Origin: Silanimonas sp.
Lineage (GTDB): Bacteria; Pseudomonadota; Gammaproteobacteria; Xanthomonadales; Xanthomonadaceae
Assembly (NCBI GenBank): GCA_026005095.1
Contig: BPKK01000004.1
Span: 1-64,000, forward strand
DNA: 64,000 nucleotides
Direction of reading: 5' to 3'
The notes under the pieces: generated by a model
The model's input: the letters and a program-made list of their open reading frames with translations, nothing else
What the model was told of the DNA's origin: nothing
Databases searched by the model: none
Program-made: the position numbers and the translations under genes
Part shown: piece after piece, positions 27,299 through 43,223 of the stretch
Layout: every line of letters begins with the position of its first letter
Numbering within the stretch: position 1 is the stretch's first letter

Positions 27299-29290
27299 TC
27301 AGAGCCGCTCTTCGGCGATGGTGATCTCGAACTGGCCGCGCAGGGCCTTGACGAAGGCCTCGCGTTCCATGTCGCCGCGCATCCGCGCCACCTGGGCGCG
27401 GATCTGCGCCCGCACCTCGGGGCCGAGGCCCTCGAGTTCGCCCGGCTTGCGGCCGGTAGCCACCACCAACGCGTAGCGGCCATCGCCAAGCGCCGCAAGC
27501 CCCACGTCGGCTGGCTTGCCCTCTTCCTGCGGCAGCAGGCGGAAGCCCTCGCGCACGATGGCGGCATCCGGCAGTCCCGCCTGGCGGAACACCCCGCTGC
27601 TCTGCTGCACCACGCCGCCCACCTCGGCGGCCAGCGCCTCCAGGGTCTCGCCGGCCCGAGCCCGGGCATGCAGGGCCTCGGCGGCGGCACGGGCGGCCTT
27701 CTCCCGCCGGTCGGCCTGCAGGTCGGCACGCACCTGATCGATCACGTCTTCCAGCGGGCGCAGTACCGAGGGAGCGTGGTCGGTCACCTGGATCACCACG
27801 ACATGGTTCGGGCCGACCTCGATGGGATCGCTCACCTGCCGATCGTCCTTTTGGCCGCGCGAGAAGGCCGCAGCACGCACCGCCTCCAGCGCGGCGATGC
27901 CGTTGCCCTGCATCCGCCCGAAGGGCCCCGCGCTGTTCAGCGCCAACCCCTGCTCACGGGCCACCGCCGCGAGCGAGTTGGGCTCGCGCAGGATGGCATC
28001 CACGAGAGCGCCGCTGCGGTCGTTGAACAGGCGCTCGCGCTCGGTTTCGGCATGCTCCGCGAGCAGCTGTGCGCGCACCGCCTCGAAAGGCTGCACGGTG
28101 CCCGGCACCAGCCGGGTCAGCTTCACCACATGCCAGCCCATGTCGGTGCGGACGGGCTCGCTCACCTCGCCCTCGGCAAGCGCGTACACCGCCTCCTCGA
28201 AGGCCTTGGGGAACACTCCCTTGCCGATGCTGCCAAGCTCGCCGCCCTGCTCGCGGCTGCCGAGATCGTCGCTGTTCGCGGCGGCCAGGGCCGCGAAGTC
28301 GGCCCCCGGCGCCCGGGCCTGCGCGGCGAGTTCCACCGCCTTCGCCCGCGCCGCCTCCACGGCAGCGGCGTCGGCATCGGCCGGCACCTCGACCAGGATG
28401 TGCGAGACGATGCGCTCCTCCTCGGTGCCGAAGCGGCCACGCTCGCGCTCGTAGCGCTCGCGCAGCTCGGCCTCGGTGGGCTCGCCCGCCACCTCCAGCG
28501 TGGCCGCATCCAGCTCGACGTAGTTGATGGTCACCGTCTCCTCGGTGCTGTAGCGCTGCGGGTTGGCCGCATGCCAGGCCGCCAGCGCTGCCTGCTCATC
28601 CTCCAGCGGCGGCAGGGCCGGCGGCGCCAGCTCGAGGAAGCGCAGGTCGCGGGTTTCCTGCTGCAGCGACAGCAGGCGCTCGAGCTCGGCATCGCCGATG
28701 AAACCGGTCTGGGCCACTGCATCGGGCATGGTGGAGACCAGGATCTGGCGGGCGATCAGGGCCTCGAAGCTGGCGGCCGTGAGGCCGCGGCTCTGCAGCC
28801 AGATGCGGTAGGCATCGTTGCCGATGAACTCGCCGTCCACGGTGATGCCATCGACCTCGCGGATGGCCTTGGTGATCGCGCCCGGCTCGGCAGCAATGCC
28901 GTCGCGCCGGGCGGCGATCTCGAGGATGGTCTCGTCCACCAGGCCATCGAGCACCCGGCGCTTGCTCTCCAGGCTTTCCACCTGCTCGGGGTCGTAAGCC
29001 TCGCCCATGCGCTGACGGGCCTGTTCGCGGAAGCGGTCGAAACGCTCGCGGAACTGCTGCTGCGAGACCTCGTGCGTCTCCCAGACGAAGGCGCGGGCAA
29101 GGCGTCCCAGGGCGCCCTCGCGCGGTGCTCCGCGCCACCAGTCGGGCGGCGATTCGATCTTCGCCGCATAAGTCTCGATGCGGGTCTGGAAGTACTGCTC
29201 GATGCCGAAGAAGGTCATCGCGAAGATGATCAGCCCGACGATCGTCCAGACGATCCACCCCGAGGTGTTTTCACGGATTTTCTGCAGCAT
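27299..29290 (-). CDS. ppiD: Peptidyl-prolyl cis-trans isomerase D (periplasmic folding chaperone)
   Basis: 663 residues. MLQKIRENTSGWIVWTIVGL and the following hydrophobic stretch form the N-terminal membrane anchor. A SurA-N-like chaperone domain follows, and the parvulin PPIase domain is near residues 285-385 (RIVSHILVEVPADADA, GELGSIGKGVFPKAFEEAVY, MGWHVVKLT). A SurA-like C-terminal region completes it. PpiD assists proteins leaving the Sec translocon. hupB upstream, with tRNAs between them, is the order found in E. coli (hupB-ppiD). Confidence 0.94.
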   Translation of the reverse strand: MLQKIRENTSGWIVWTIVGLIIFAMTFFGIEQYFQTRIETYAAKIESPPDWWRGAPREGALGRLARAFVWETHEVSQQQFRERFDRFREQARQRMGEAYDPEQVESLESKRRVLDGLVDETILEIAARRDGIAAEPGAITKAIREVDGITVDGEFIGNDAYRIWLQSRGLTAASFEALIARQILVSTMPDAVAQTGFIGDAELERLLSLQQETRDLRFLELAPPALPPLEDEQAALAAWHAANPQRYSTEETVTINYVELDAATLEVAGEPTEAELRERYERERGRFGTEEERIVSHILVEVPADADAAAVEAARAKAVELAAQARAPGADFAALAAANSDDLGSREQGGELGSIGKGVFPKAFEEAVYALAEGEVSEPVRTDMGWHVVKLTRLVPGTVQPFEAVRAQLLAEHAETERERLFNDRSGALVDAILREPNSLAAVAREQGLALNSAGPFGRMQGNGIAALEAVRAAAFSRGQKDDRQVSDPIEVGPNHVVVIQVTDHAPSVLRPLEDVIDQVRADLQADRREKAARAAAEALHARARAGETLEALAAEVGGVVQQSSGVFRQAGLPDAAIVREGFRLLPQEEGKPADVGLAALGDGRYALVVATGRKPGELEGLGPEVRAQIRAQVARMRGDMEREAFVKALRGQFEITIAEERL

Positions 29291-29320
29291 GGCCGGCTAG
29301 GGCTCCAACGCGGGACGTGG

Positions 29321-29350
29321 AAAAGACAAAGGCGCCTTGCGGCGCCTTTG
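29321..29350 (-). terminator. Terminator after tRNA-Val and tRNA-Asp
   Basis: Inverted repeat CAAAGGCGCC (29327-29336) / GGCGCCTTTG (29341-29350), loop TTGC, followed on the minus strand by TCTTTTCC. It ends the two-tRNA unit before ppiD. Confidence 0.75.
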
Positions 29351-29358
29351 GAAGAAAG

Positions 29359-29435
29359 TGGCGGAGTGGACGGGACTCGAACCCGCGACCCCCGGCGTGA
29401 CAGGCCGGTATTCTAACCGACTGAACTACCACTCC
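29359..29435 (-). tRNA. tRNA-Asp(GTC)
   Basis: 77 bases with encoded CCA. Acceptor GGAGTGG / CCACTCC, discriminator G, anticodon loop CTGTCAC giving GTC, T-loop GGTTCGAGTCC. Very close to the E. coli tRNA-Asp sequence. Confidence 0.97.
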
Positions 29436-29444
29436 GCCGAAAAC

Positions 29445-29519
29445 TGGTGGGTGCTGAGGGTTTCGAACCCCCGACCCTCGCCTTGTAAGGGCGACGCTCT
29501 ACCGCTGAGCTAAGCACCC
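29445..29519 (-). tRNA. tRNA-Val(TAC)
   Basis: 75 bases with encoded CCA. Acceptor GGGTGCT / AGCACCC, discriminator A, anticodon loop CTTACAA giving TAC, T-loop GGTTCGAAACC. Nine bases upstream of tRNA-Asp. Confidence 0.97.
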
Positions 29520-29535
29520 TTGGTGAGCGAGAGCG

Positions 29536-29808
29536 TCAGTTTACAGCATCCTTCAGCGCTTTGCCAGCCTTGAACGCCGGCGACTTCGACGCCTTGATCT
29601 TGATGGTGGCGCCGGTCTGCGGATTGCGGCCCTGGCGGGCGGCGCGCTTGCGGACCGAGAAGGTGCCGAAGCCCACGAGCGTCACGGTGTCGCCCTTCTT
29701 GAGCGCCTTCTTGATCACTTCGACCATCGCATCGACGGCGCGGCCGGCGTCGGCCTTCGACAGCTCGGCGGAATCAGCGACAGCGTTGACAAAATCAGAC
29801 TTGTTCAT
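29536..29808 (-). CDS. hupB: DNA-binding protein HU-beta
   Basis: 90 residues, the exact HU length. [40 protein letters not shown] (the beta-arm that inserts in DNA) and the C-terminal [16 protein letters not shown] are all standard. HU bends and compacts DNA. It lies between lon and the tRNA pair, the common lon-hupB-ppiD order. The start at 29808 is preceded by GGGAGTCGAGA on the sense strand. Confidence 0.97.
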   Translation of the reverse strand: MNKSDFVNAVADSAELSKADAGRAVDAMVEVIKKALKKGDTVTLVGFGTFSVRKRAARQGRNPQTGATIKIKASKSPAFKAGKALKDAVN

Positions 29809-30000
29809 TCTCGACTCCCTGAGCGGGGTTCCCCGCGGATTGTTCTGCCGGCACGCCACGGAGGCGCTTCCGGCCGCGTTCAGCCGGACGGCGGCATGCC
29901 GTGGCTGCGCTTCGTTATACCAGTGCCCCCCAGCCCCCGCAATACGCGAGAGCCAGCAATGGCGCGGCTTTCCGGGCTTCGGACCGGTCCCTGCGGCGGC

Positions 30001-32460
<2,460 letters not shown>

Positions 32461-32520
32461 CGGAAGCTCCTTCCCGGAGGGGATGGCGGGAGGATGGGGG
32501 CGACGGCCCCCGGAAACAAC

Positions 32521-32550
32521 GAGCCCCGCCACGGCAACCGGGCGGGGCTC
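32521..32550 (-). terminator. Terminator between clpX and lon
   Basis: Perfect ten-base inverted repeat GAGCCCCGCC / GGCGGGGCTC with a ten-base loop, lying 28 bases after the clpX stop, followed on the minus strand by GTTGTTTCC. It likely separates tig-clpP-clpX from lon. Confidence 0.65.
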
Positions 32551-32578
32551 GGGGTGGCGTTCATGGCCCGCCGGGTCT

Positions 32579-33871
<1,293 letters not shown>

Positions 33872-33977
33872 TGCTCGGGAAACCCCGGGGAAGCGGGCTC
33901 GGCCCGAGAATAGCACCCGAGCCCCGGTGCGGAAGCCCCGGGGGCGGGTTCGGGCGTGAAAGGGAGGTCCAGGGCGT

Positions 33978-34601
33978 TCAGCCGGGCTGGACCGTCTCGT
34001 CAGGGCGGCGCTCGAGGACGGCATCCACGAGGCCGTAGGCCTTGGATTCCTCGGCGTTCATGAAGAAGTCGCGCTCCACGTCCTTCTCGATCTGCTCGAG
34101 CGGCTTGCCGGTATTGGCCGCCATCTCCTTGTTGAGCTTTTCGCGAAGGTAGAGGATCTCCTTGGCCTGGATGGCGATGTCGGTAGCCTGGCCCTGGGCG
34201 CCGCCCGAAGGCTGGTGGATCATCACCCGGCTGTTTGGCAGGGCGTAGCGCTTGCCTTTGGCGCCGGCGGCGAGCAGGAAGGCGCCCATCGAGCAGGCCT
34301 GGCCCACGCAGATGGTGCTCACATCGGGCTTGATGAAGCGCATCGTGTCGTAGATGGCAAGGCCGGCGGTGACCACGCCCCCCGGCGAGTTGATGTACAG
34401 GCTGATGTCCTTCTCGGGGTTCTCGGCCTCGAGGAACAGCAGCTGGGCCACCACCACGTTGGCCATGTAATCGTCGATCGGCCCGACCAGGAAGATCACC
34501 CGCTCCTTCAGCAGGCGCGAGTAGATGTCGTACGCGCGCTCACCGCGGGCGGTCTGCTCGACCACCATCGGCACGAGGTTGAGGCTCTTGGTCGGTTCCA
34601 T
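33978..34601 (-). CDS. clpP: ATP-dependent Clp protease proteolytic subunit
   Basis: 207 residues, normal for ClpP. The serine-protease triad is Ser104 in GQACSMGAF, His129 in VMIHQPSG and Asp178 in VERDFFM. A short propeptide precedes [20 protein letters not shown]. It forms the barrel that degrades substrates delivered by ClpX. It begins 23 bases after tig. Confidence 0.97.
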   Translation of the reverse strand: MEPTKSLNLVPMVVEQTARGERAYDIYSRLLKERVIFLVGPIDDYMANVVVAQLLFLEAENPEKDISLYINSPGGVVTAGLAIYDTMRFIKPDVSTICVGQACSMGAFLLAAGAKGKRYALPNSRVMIHQPSGGAQGQATDIAIQAKEILYLREKLNKEMAANTGKPLEQIEKDVERDFFMNAEESKAYGLVDAVLERRPDETVQPG

Positions 34602-34624
34602 GGGACGCTCCGGTTCGGTTCGGG

Positions 34625-35923
34625 TCAGGCGTTCGGGCGCAGCGCGTCGGTGAAGGACATCGCTACCTCGGTTGCCCGGGCGCGCTCGGCGATCCAATCG
34701 ATCACCTGCTCTTCCATCACGCGCGCCTGCAGGCCCTGCATCAGGTTGGGGTCGTTGCGGTAAAGATCAACCACCTGCTGCGGGTCTTCGTAGGTGGAAG
34801 CGATCAGGGCGATGGCCTCGTTCACCCGCTTCGAGTCGAGGCGCAGCTCGTTCTGGCGCGCCACCTCACCCACCAGCAGACCGGCGGCCACGCGGTTGCG
34901 GGCGGCCTCCATGAACGGAGCGTGGTCGACCTCGCCCACTGCCTGACCCTGGCGGCGGGCATTCTCGGCGGCCTGGGCGGCCATCGCCCGGGCCTCGGCC
35001 TCGACGAGGCGCGGCGGCAGCTCGACATGGGCGTAGGCGGCCACCAGCTTCTTCGCCACCTCGACGCGCAGGCGGGCGGAGAGCGCGCCCTTCAGCTCGC
35101 GGGCAAGGTTGCTGCGCACCTCCTCACGGAACTGCTCGAGCCGGCCCGACTTCACACCGAAGCTCTTGATGAAGGCCTCGTCCACCGCCGGCAGGTGCGG
35201 CTCGGACACCTTCACCACCTTCACCGACACCTGGGCGGTCTTGCCGGCGAGCTCCGGCACCCGCCAGTCGGCCGGGAAGGCAACCTCGACGAGCTTCTCC
35301 TCGCCGGCACGCATGCCCACTACGGCCTGTTCGATGGCCGGGAACAGCATCTGGCTGCCGACCACGGTGGCGCCGCGCTCAACGCCTTCCGCCGGGAAGC
35401 GGGCGCCCTCGACCAGGGCGAAGTTCTCGACGTTGACGAGGTCGCCTTCGGCGGCGGCACGCTCGACCACATTCCAGCTACGGCGCTGCTGGCGTAGGGT
35501 CTCGATCATGGTGTCGATGTCCGACTCCTCGACCTGCGCCACCGGGCGCTGGATCTCGAGCGCGGAGACATCGATGGGGCCGAAGTCCGGGGCCACCTCA
35601 AAGGTCGCGGTGTAGCGGATCTCCTCGGCCGGAGCGCCCTCGGCGGTGATCTCCGGCTGGCCCACCGGCTGCAGGCCCTGCTGGCGCAGGGCTTCGCCGA
35701 AGGAATCGCGCACCACGTCGGAATAGACCTCGGAGCGCACCTGCTGGCCGAAGCGCTGCTCGATGACCTTGACCGGCACCTTGCCCGGGCGGAAGCCGTT
35801 CAGGCGCACGGTGCGCGAGAGCTCGCGCAGGCGGTGGCCCACCGCACTCTCGAGGCGCTCAGCCGGAACGCTGACCGAGAGCTTGCGCCCGAGGCTGCCG
35901 ATGGTTTCGACGGAAACGTGCAT
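34625..35923 (-). CDS. tig: Trigger factor
   Basis: 432 residues, the normal length. The ribosome-binding signature is [19 protein letters not shown] (about 43-61). The PPIase (FKBP-like) domain is about 150-245 and the helical C-terminal chaperone domain follows. It binds near the ribosome exit tunnel and folds nascent chains. The start at 35923 ([15 protein letters not shown]) agrees with the family; an AGGAGTC-like site precedes it. Confidence 0.97.
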   Translation of the reverse strand: MHVSVETIGSLGRKLSVSVPAERLESAVGHRLRELSRTVRLNGFRPGKVPVKVIEQRFGQQVRSEVYSDVVRDSFGEALRQQGLQPVGQPEITAEGAPAEEIRYTATFEVAPDFGPIDVSALEIQRPVAQVEESDIDTMIETLRQQRRSWNVVERAAAEGDLVNVENFALVEGARFPAEGVERGATVVGSQMLFPAIEQAVVGMRAGEEKLVEVAFPADWRVPELAGKTAQVSVKVVKVSEPHLPAVDEAFIKSFGVKSGRLEQFREEVRSNLARELKGALSARLRVEVAKKLVAAYAHVELPPRLVEAEARAMAAQAAENARRQGQAVGEVDHAPFMEAARNRVAAGLLVGEVARQNELRLDSKRVNEAIALIASTYEDPQQVVDLYRNDPNLMQGLQARVMEEQVIDWIAERARATEVAMSFTDALRPNA

Positions 35924-36029
35924 GGTGACTCCTGATATGTCGCGTGTTGTGCCGCGCCGCCCAAAGGCGCGCGCCGAAAACGAAAAACCCGCGGAGCCCG
36001 GCCTCATATCCTCCGCACCGGATGCTGCC

Positions 36030-36114
<85 letters not shown>

Positions 36115-36145
36115 AGGCTTGAAGCAGGCGGAGCGACTTCGAGGT

Positions 36146-36221
36146 TGGTGGGCCGTCTAGGATTCGAACCTAGGACCTACGGATTAAGAGTCCGCTGCTC
36201 TACCAGCTGAGCTAACGGCCC
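36146..36221 (-). tRNA. tRNA-Lys(CTT)
   Basis: 76 bases with encoded CCA. Acceptor GGGCCGT / ACGGCCC, discriminator A, anticodon loop CTCTTAA giving CTT, T-loop GGTTCGAATCC. Confidence 0.97.
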
Positions 36222-36275
36222 GGAAACCTCGCCGCCGACGCGACTGCGAAGGCGGATTATGCCCTACCGGAGGGC

Positions 36276-36353
36276 TGGGGTGGAAGACGGGATTTGAACC
36301 CGCGACCCCTGGAATCACAATCCAGTGCTCTAACCAACTGAGCTACATCCACC
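36276..36353 (-). tRNA. tRNA-His(GTG)
   Basis: 77 bases plus the encoded G-1 (position 36353), which pairs with C73, the His identity element. Anticodon loop TTGTGAT gives GTG. Acceptor GTGGATG faces CTTCCAC, so positions 6 and 67 form a T-T mismatch. CCA is encoded. Confidence 0.95.
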
Positions 36354-36363
36354 ACATCGGAAC

Positions 36364-36440
36364 TGGCGCGCCCGGCAGGGATCGAACCTGCAACCGCCGG
36401 CTTAGAAGGCCGGTGCTCTATCCGGTTGAGCTACGGGCGC
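36364..36440 (-). tRNA. tRNA-Arg(TCT)
   Basis: 77 bases with encoded CCA. Acceptor GCGCCCG / CGGGCGC, discriminator G, anticodon loop CTTCTAA giving TCT, T-loop GGTTCGATCCC. Confidence 0.96.
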
Positions 36441-36509
36441 TCATGAACCGGGCGGAACCCCTACCCTCGACGCCGGGAGCAGCGTACCCGCGCCACCGGG
36501 CCATGCAAC

Positions 36510-36586
36510 TGGTCGGGGCAGAGGGATTCGAACCCCCGACATCCAGCTCCCAAAGCTGGCGCTCTACCAGACTGAGCTATACCCCG
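36510..36586 (-). tRNA. tRNA-Pro(TGG)
   Basis: 77 bases with encoded CCA. Acceptor CGGGGTA / TGCCCCG (with one mismatch or wobble at the inner end), discriminator A, anticodon loop TTTGGGA giving TGG, T-loop GGTTCGAATCC. The first base is C, as usual for tRNA-Pro. Confidence 0.96.
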
Positions 36587-36705
36587 GAAGAACCGGTCGG
36601 GCGAACGAACCTTGCCGCACGAATTGTGATGGCCAGATGGAGCGACGCGCTGCCGCGTCTTCCACCTTCGAACAAAAAAGGTGCCGAAGCACCCTGTCTG
36701 TCCGA

Positions 36706-36782
36706 TGGCGCGCCCGGAAGGATTCGAACCTCCGACCCCCAAGTTCGTAGCCTGGTGCTCTATCCAACTGAGCTACGGGCGC
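36706..36782 (-). tRNA. tRNA-Arg(ACG)
   Basis: 77 bases with encoded CCA. Acceptor GCGCCCG / CGGGCGC, discriminator G, anticodon loop CTACGAA giving ACG, whose A34 is normally edited to inosine. T-loop GGTTCGAATCC. Confidence 0.96.
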
Positions 36783-36854
36783 GTAGAAGCGAAATTGTGC
36801 AGCAGGTTTGATCGTTCGTCAAGCCCCGCCGCACTGGAACCGCGGCATCCGACG

Positions 36855-36947
36855 TGGCGGAGTGAGAGGGATTCGAACCCTCGATAGAGCTTTTGACCCT
36901 ATACTCCCTTAGCAGGGGAGCCCCTTCGGCCTCTCGGGCATCACTCC
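36855..36947 (-). tRNA. tRNA-Ser(GCT)
   Basis: 93-base class II tRNA with encoded CCA. Acceptor GGAGTGA / TCACTCC, discriminator G, anticodon loop CTGCTAA giving GCT, long variable arm. First gene of the cluster, directly after csrA, an arrangement also seen in E. coli (csrA-serV). Confidence 0.96.
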
Positions 36948-36980
36948 GTCGGAATCGCCCTTCGAAAAGAGCGGGCGCGA

Positions 36981-37009
36981 AGCGTACCGGATCGTCCGGC
37001 TCAGGGCAA
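36981..37009 (-). promoter_or_regulatory. Predicted promoter for the seven-tRNA cluster
   Basis: On the minus strand TTGCCC (37009-37004, formed by the last csrA codons) and TACGCT (36986-36981) are 17 bases apart. The expected start lies about 25 bases before tRNA-Ser(GCT). Confidence 0.4.
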
Positions 37010-37198
37010 ATCGCCGCCCGCCTTCTTGCTCGCCTCGTCGCGCTGGATGCGCTGGAAGATCTCCTCGCGGTGCACGGCCACCTCCTTCGGCGCGGTGATG
37101 CCGATGCGCACCTGGTTGCCCTTGACGCCGAGCACCGTCACGGTGACAGAGTCACCGATCATCAGGGTCTCGCCCACCCGCCTGGTCAGAATCAACAT
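37001..37198 (-). CDS. csrA: Carbon storage regulator CsrA (RsmA)
   Basis: 65 residues. [20 protein letters not shown] and [20 protein letters not shown] contain the two RNA-binding surfaces (residues near 4 and 44, LTRR and VHREEI). CsrA is a dimeric RNA-binding regulator of translation and mRNA stability, acting on GGA motifs. It lies 168 bases after alaS, the usual gammaproteobacterial order. Confidence 0.97.
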   Translation of the reverse strand: MLILTRRVGETLMIGDSVTVTVLGVKGNQVRIGITAPKEVAVHREEIFQRIQRDEASKKAGGDLP

Positions 37199-37366
37199 GG
37201 TTCTCGTCCTCGTCCGGGGTTCTTCCTACACCGGACCACGGGGGCGTCCTCGCCCTCCGCGGCCTGCGCGGCCTCCAAACATTTGCTCATGGTAGGCGTG
37301 ACCGGGTTCACGCGCAATGCGCGAAGCCCGGCACGCTATGGGGTGAACGGCGTGCGGGAGCGCCGT

Positions 37367-40021
<2,655 letters not shown>

Positions 40022-40176
40022 CGGGGACCTGAAAGCGGATCAGGGGCGCGGGCACGGGCCCACCACCCCCTAGGGCATGGAGTCGGGAAATCAGTCTTCA
40101 AGGGTAGCAGGGCGGACCCGGGCGCGGCGGCCACGAGCGCCCTGAACAGGCCGGGCCGCCCGGCCCGGGGCGGTAC

Positions 40177-40754
40177 TCAGGCCCCGCCTTCCGGAAGGTC
40201 GCCCTCATCCTCCGCCATCCACTCGTCGGCATCGAAGCCCTCCCCCGGGGGCAGGTCCAGCGCCTGCCGGGCCAGGGCCTGGGGAAAGCCCCGGCGCAGC
40301 AGGAAGGCCAAGGCGCGCTGCCGCTCGCGCCGGGCATCAGGGCCACGGGCGCGGCGCAGGGCCGGAACGAAACGGGCGGCCACCCGGGCTGCCAGCACTT
40401 GCCAGTCGAGCCCCTCGGCCTCGGCCGCGGCGAAAGCGGCTTCGATGTGCCCGGCCGCCACGCCGTTCTGCCGCAGTTCAGCGCGGATGCGCAGCGGCCC
40501 CTGGCCGGCAGCGGCTCGGCTGCGCAGCAGGGCCCCGGCATAGCGGGCGTCGTCCTGGAAGCCCTGGCCTTGCAGGGCCTCGAGGGCGGTATCGAGTTCC
40601 TCGGCCGTCAGCCCCCGCCCGCCAAGCCGGCGCCGCAACTCGGCTGCGGAATGCTCGCGCCGTACTAGCAACGCCAAGGCCTGCTGGTAAGCCGCCGGTG
40701 CCGGCCGCGCCCGGCGGCCGCGGCCGCCGGGCGGGCTGCCGCCTGCCGCGCCGC

Positions 40755-40758
<4 letters not shown>
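40177..40758 (-). CDS. recX: Regulatory protein RecX
   Basis: 193 residues with the three-helix repeats of RecX ([60 protein letters not shown]). RecX caps and inhibits RecA filaments. It is longer than the usual 150-165 because of a Gly/Arg/Pro-rich N-terminus and an acidic tail. The ATG overlaps the recA stop (ATGA), so the two are translationally coupled. Confidence 0.92.
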
Positions 40759-41798
<1,040 letters not shown>

Positions 41799-41963
41799 CG
41801 TCGGGGTCTCGTCAGGGAAGGTGGAAGGAAGGATGGCAGGGGCGTTTCGCACGGCCTGAGACGGCGGTGGAACGGAAGGCCAGGATGGCCAGGACCGCGT
41901 CCAGCCGGCAGGCGCGACTGGCGCATGGCGGGGTAGGAAGGCCGCGGCGAGCGGGGTCGGCCC

Positions 41964-42623
41964 TCATCGGGCCGGTCTCAGAAGGCCGCAGAACAGGCCT
42001 TCGATGGCGAAGTCCTGGTCCTCGGCCACCTCGATGGGCGGATGGGCGGGATTGCGCGGCATGAGACGCAGGCCGTCGCTCCCGAAGTGCAGCACTTTCA
42101 CGGTGATCTCGCCGTCCACCCGGGCGATCACCACCTGGCCGTGGCGGGCATCGCGGGTACGGCGCACGCCGATGAGATCGCCGTCGAGGATGGCCTCGTC
42201 GCGCATGGAGTCGCCCTGCACGCGCAGAAGGTAGTCGGGCGTGGGATGGAAGAGGTGGCGGTCGAGCACCACGGTGCCCTCGCCCCCGGCATCGAAGCCC
42301 TCGTTGCCAGCGCCGATGGGCTGGCCGGCGGCCACCCGGCCCAGCACCGGCAGGCGTACCGCGTCGTCCTCCACCGGCGGCACCAGGGGCAGGGCCGGCT
42401 GCGCCCGCACCGGGGCCTGCAGCAGGCGCAGGCCGCGGGCCTTGCCAGGCAGGCGCTCGATCGCCCCTGCGGCCTCGAGGGCCTCGAGGTGGTACTGCGC
42501 GGCGCGCACGCTCCTGAAGCCGAAGGCGCGGGCGATCTCGGTCTGTGAGGGCGGCACGCCCTCGGCCTCGATGCGCTCGGCGATCAGTTCGAGGATGGCG
42601 GTCTGGACGTCGGTGAGCGGCAT
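41964..42623 (-). CDS. lexA: LexA SOS repressor
   Basis: 219 residues. The N-terminal winged helix includes PPSQTEIARAFGFRSVRAAQ. The self-cleavage bond is Ala99-Gly100 (VAAG), with Ser139 (GDSM) and Lys176 (TVKV) as the catalytic dyad. LexA represses DNA-damage genes until RecA filaments stimulate cleavage. An operator lies immediately in front of its own ATG, so it is autoregulated. Promoter spacing suggests the mRNA begins at or next to the ATG. Confidence 0.96.
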   Translation of the reverse strand: MPLTDVQTAILELIAERIEAEGVPPSQTEIARAFGFRSVRAAQYHLEALEAAGAIERLPGKARGLRLLQAPVRAQPALPLVPPVEDDAVRLPVLGRVAAGQPIGAGNEGFDAGGEGTVVLDRHLFHPTPDYLLRVQGDSMRDEAILDGDLIGVRRTRDARHGQVVIARVDGEITVKVLHFGSDGLRLMPRNPAHPPIEVAEDQDFAIEGLFCGLLRPAR

Positions 42624-42624
42624 G

Positions 42625-42643
42625 GTGGTAGTAATACTACTAA
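42625..42643. promoter_or_regulatory. LexA operator (Xanthomonas-type SOS box)
   Basis: GTGGTAGTAATACTACTAA on the plus strand is a near-perfect palindrome and matches 17 of 19 positions of the Xanthomonas LexA site TTAGTAGTAATACTACTAA. It covers the -10 box of lexA and ends two bases before the lexA start codon. Confidence 0.88.
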
Positions 42644-42659
42644 CCACCCTGTCCCGCAA
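42631..42659 (-). promoter_or_regulatory. Predicted lexA promoter
   Basis: On the minus strand TTGCGG (42659-42654) and TATTAC (42636-42631) are 17 bases apart. The start codon follows the -10 by only seven bases, so transcription would begin at or within a few bases of the ATG. The operator overlaps the -10. Confidence 0.6.
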
Positions 42660-42664
42660 GGCCC

Positions 42665-43174
42665 TCAGTCGCCCGCCAGGGCCACCAGCCCGCGCAGGGC
42701 GGCGGCGATGGTCTGGCGCCGCACCGCCTCGCGGTCGCCAGCGAAATGGAAGACCTCGGCCCTGGGGTAGCCGCCACGCCGTTTCCAGCCGATCCATACC
42801 GTGCCCACCGGCTTTTCCGGGGTGCCGCCGCCCGGACCGGCGATGCCGGTGACCGCCACGGCCAGGGTGGCCGCGGAATGCACGAGGGCGCCGGAGACCA
42901 TCTCGATCACCGTTTCCCGGCTGACCGCGCCCTCCTTCTCGAGGGTCTGCGGGCGCACGCCGAGCATGGCCTGCTTGGCCTCGTAGCTGTAGGCCACCAT
43001 GCCGCAGTCGAACCAGGCCGAACTGCCGGGAATGTCGGTGAGGGTCTTGGCGATCCAGCCGCCGGTGCAGCTCTCGGCGGTGCAGACGAGCTGGCGGCGG
43101 GCCAGCAGGATCTCGGCCAGCGCCCGCCCCTGGGCGGCCAGCGCGGCATCGTCGGGAATGAGGGTCGTGTCCAT
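42665..43174 (-). CDS. pncC: Nicotinamide-nucleotide amidohydrolase PncC (CinA C-terminal family)
   Basis: 169 residues. VCTAESCTGGWIAKTLTDIPG and VAVTGIAGPGGGTPEKPVGT are the two conserved blocks of the CinA C-terminal domain, which converts NMN to nicotinate mononucleotide in pyridine-nucleotide recycling. It is a stand-alone enzyme, with no CinA N-terminal part. It lies upstream of lexA and divergent from mutS, the normal Xanthomonadales order. Confidence 0.93.
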   Translation of the reverse strand: MDTTLIPDDAALAAQGRALAEILLARRQLVCTAESCTGGWIAKTLTDIPGSSAWFDCGMVAYSYEAKQAMLGVRPQTLEKEGAVSRETVIEMVSGALVHSAATLAVAVTGIAGPGGGTPEKPVGTVWIGWKRRGGYPRAEVFHFAGDREAVRRQTIAAALRGLVALAGD

Positions 43175-43223
43175 GCCGCTAGACTAGCCGGCCCTCGCCC
43201 CGGCCGGCAGCCACGCCTTCGCC

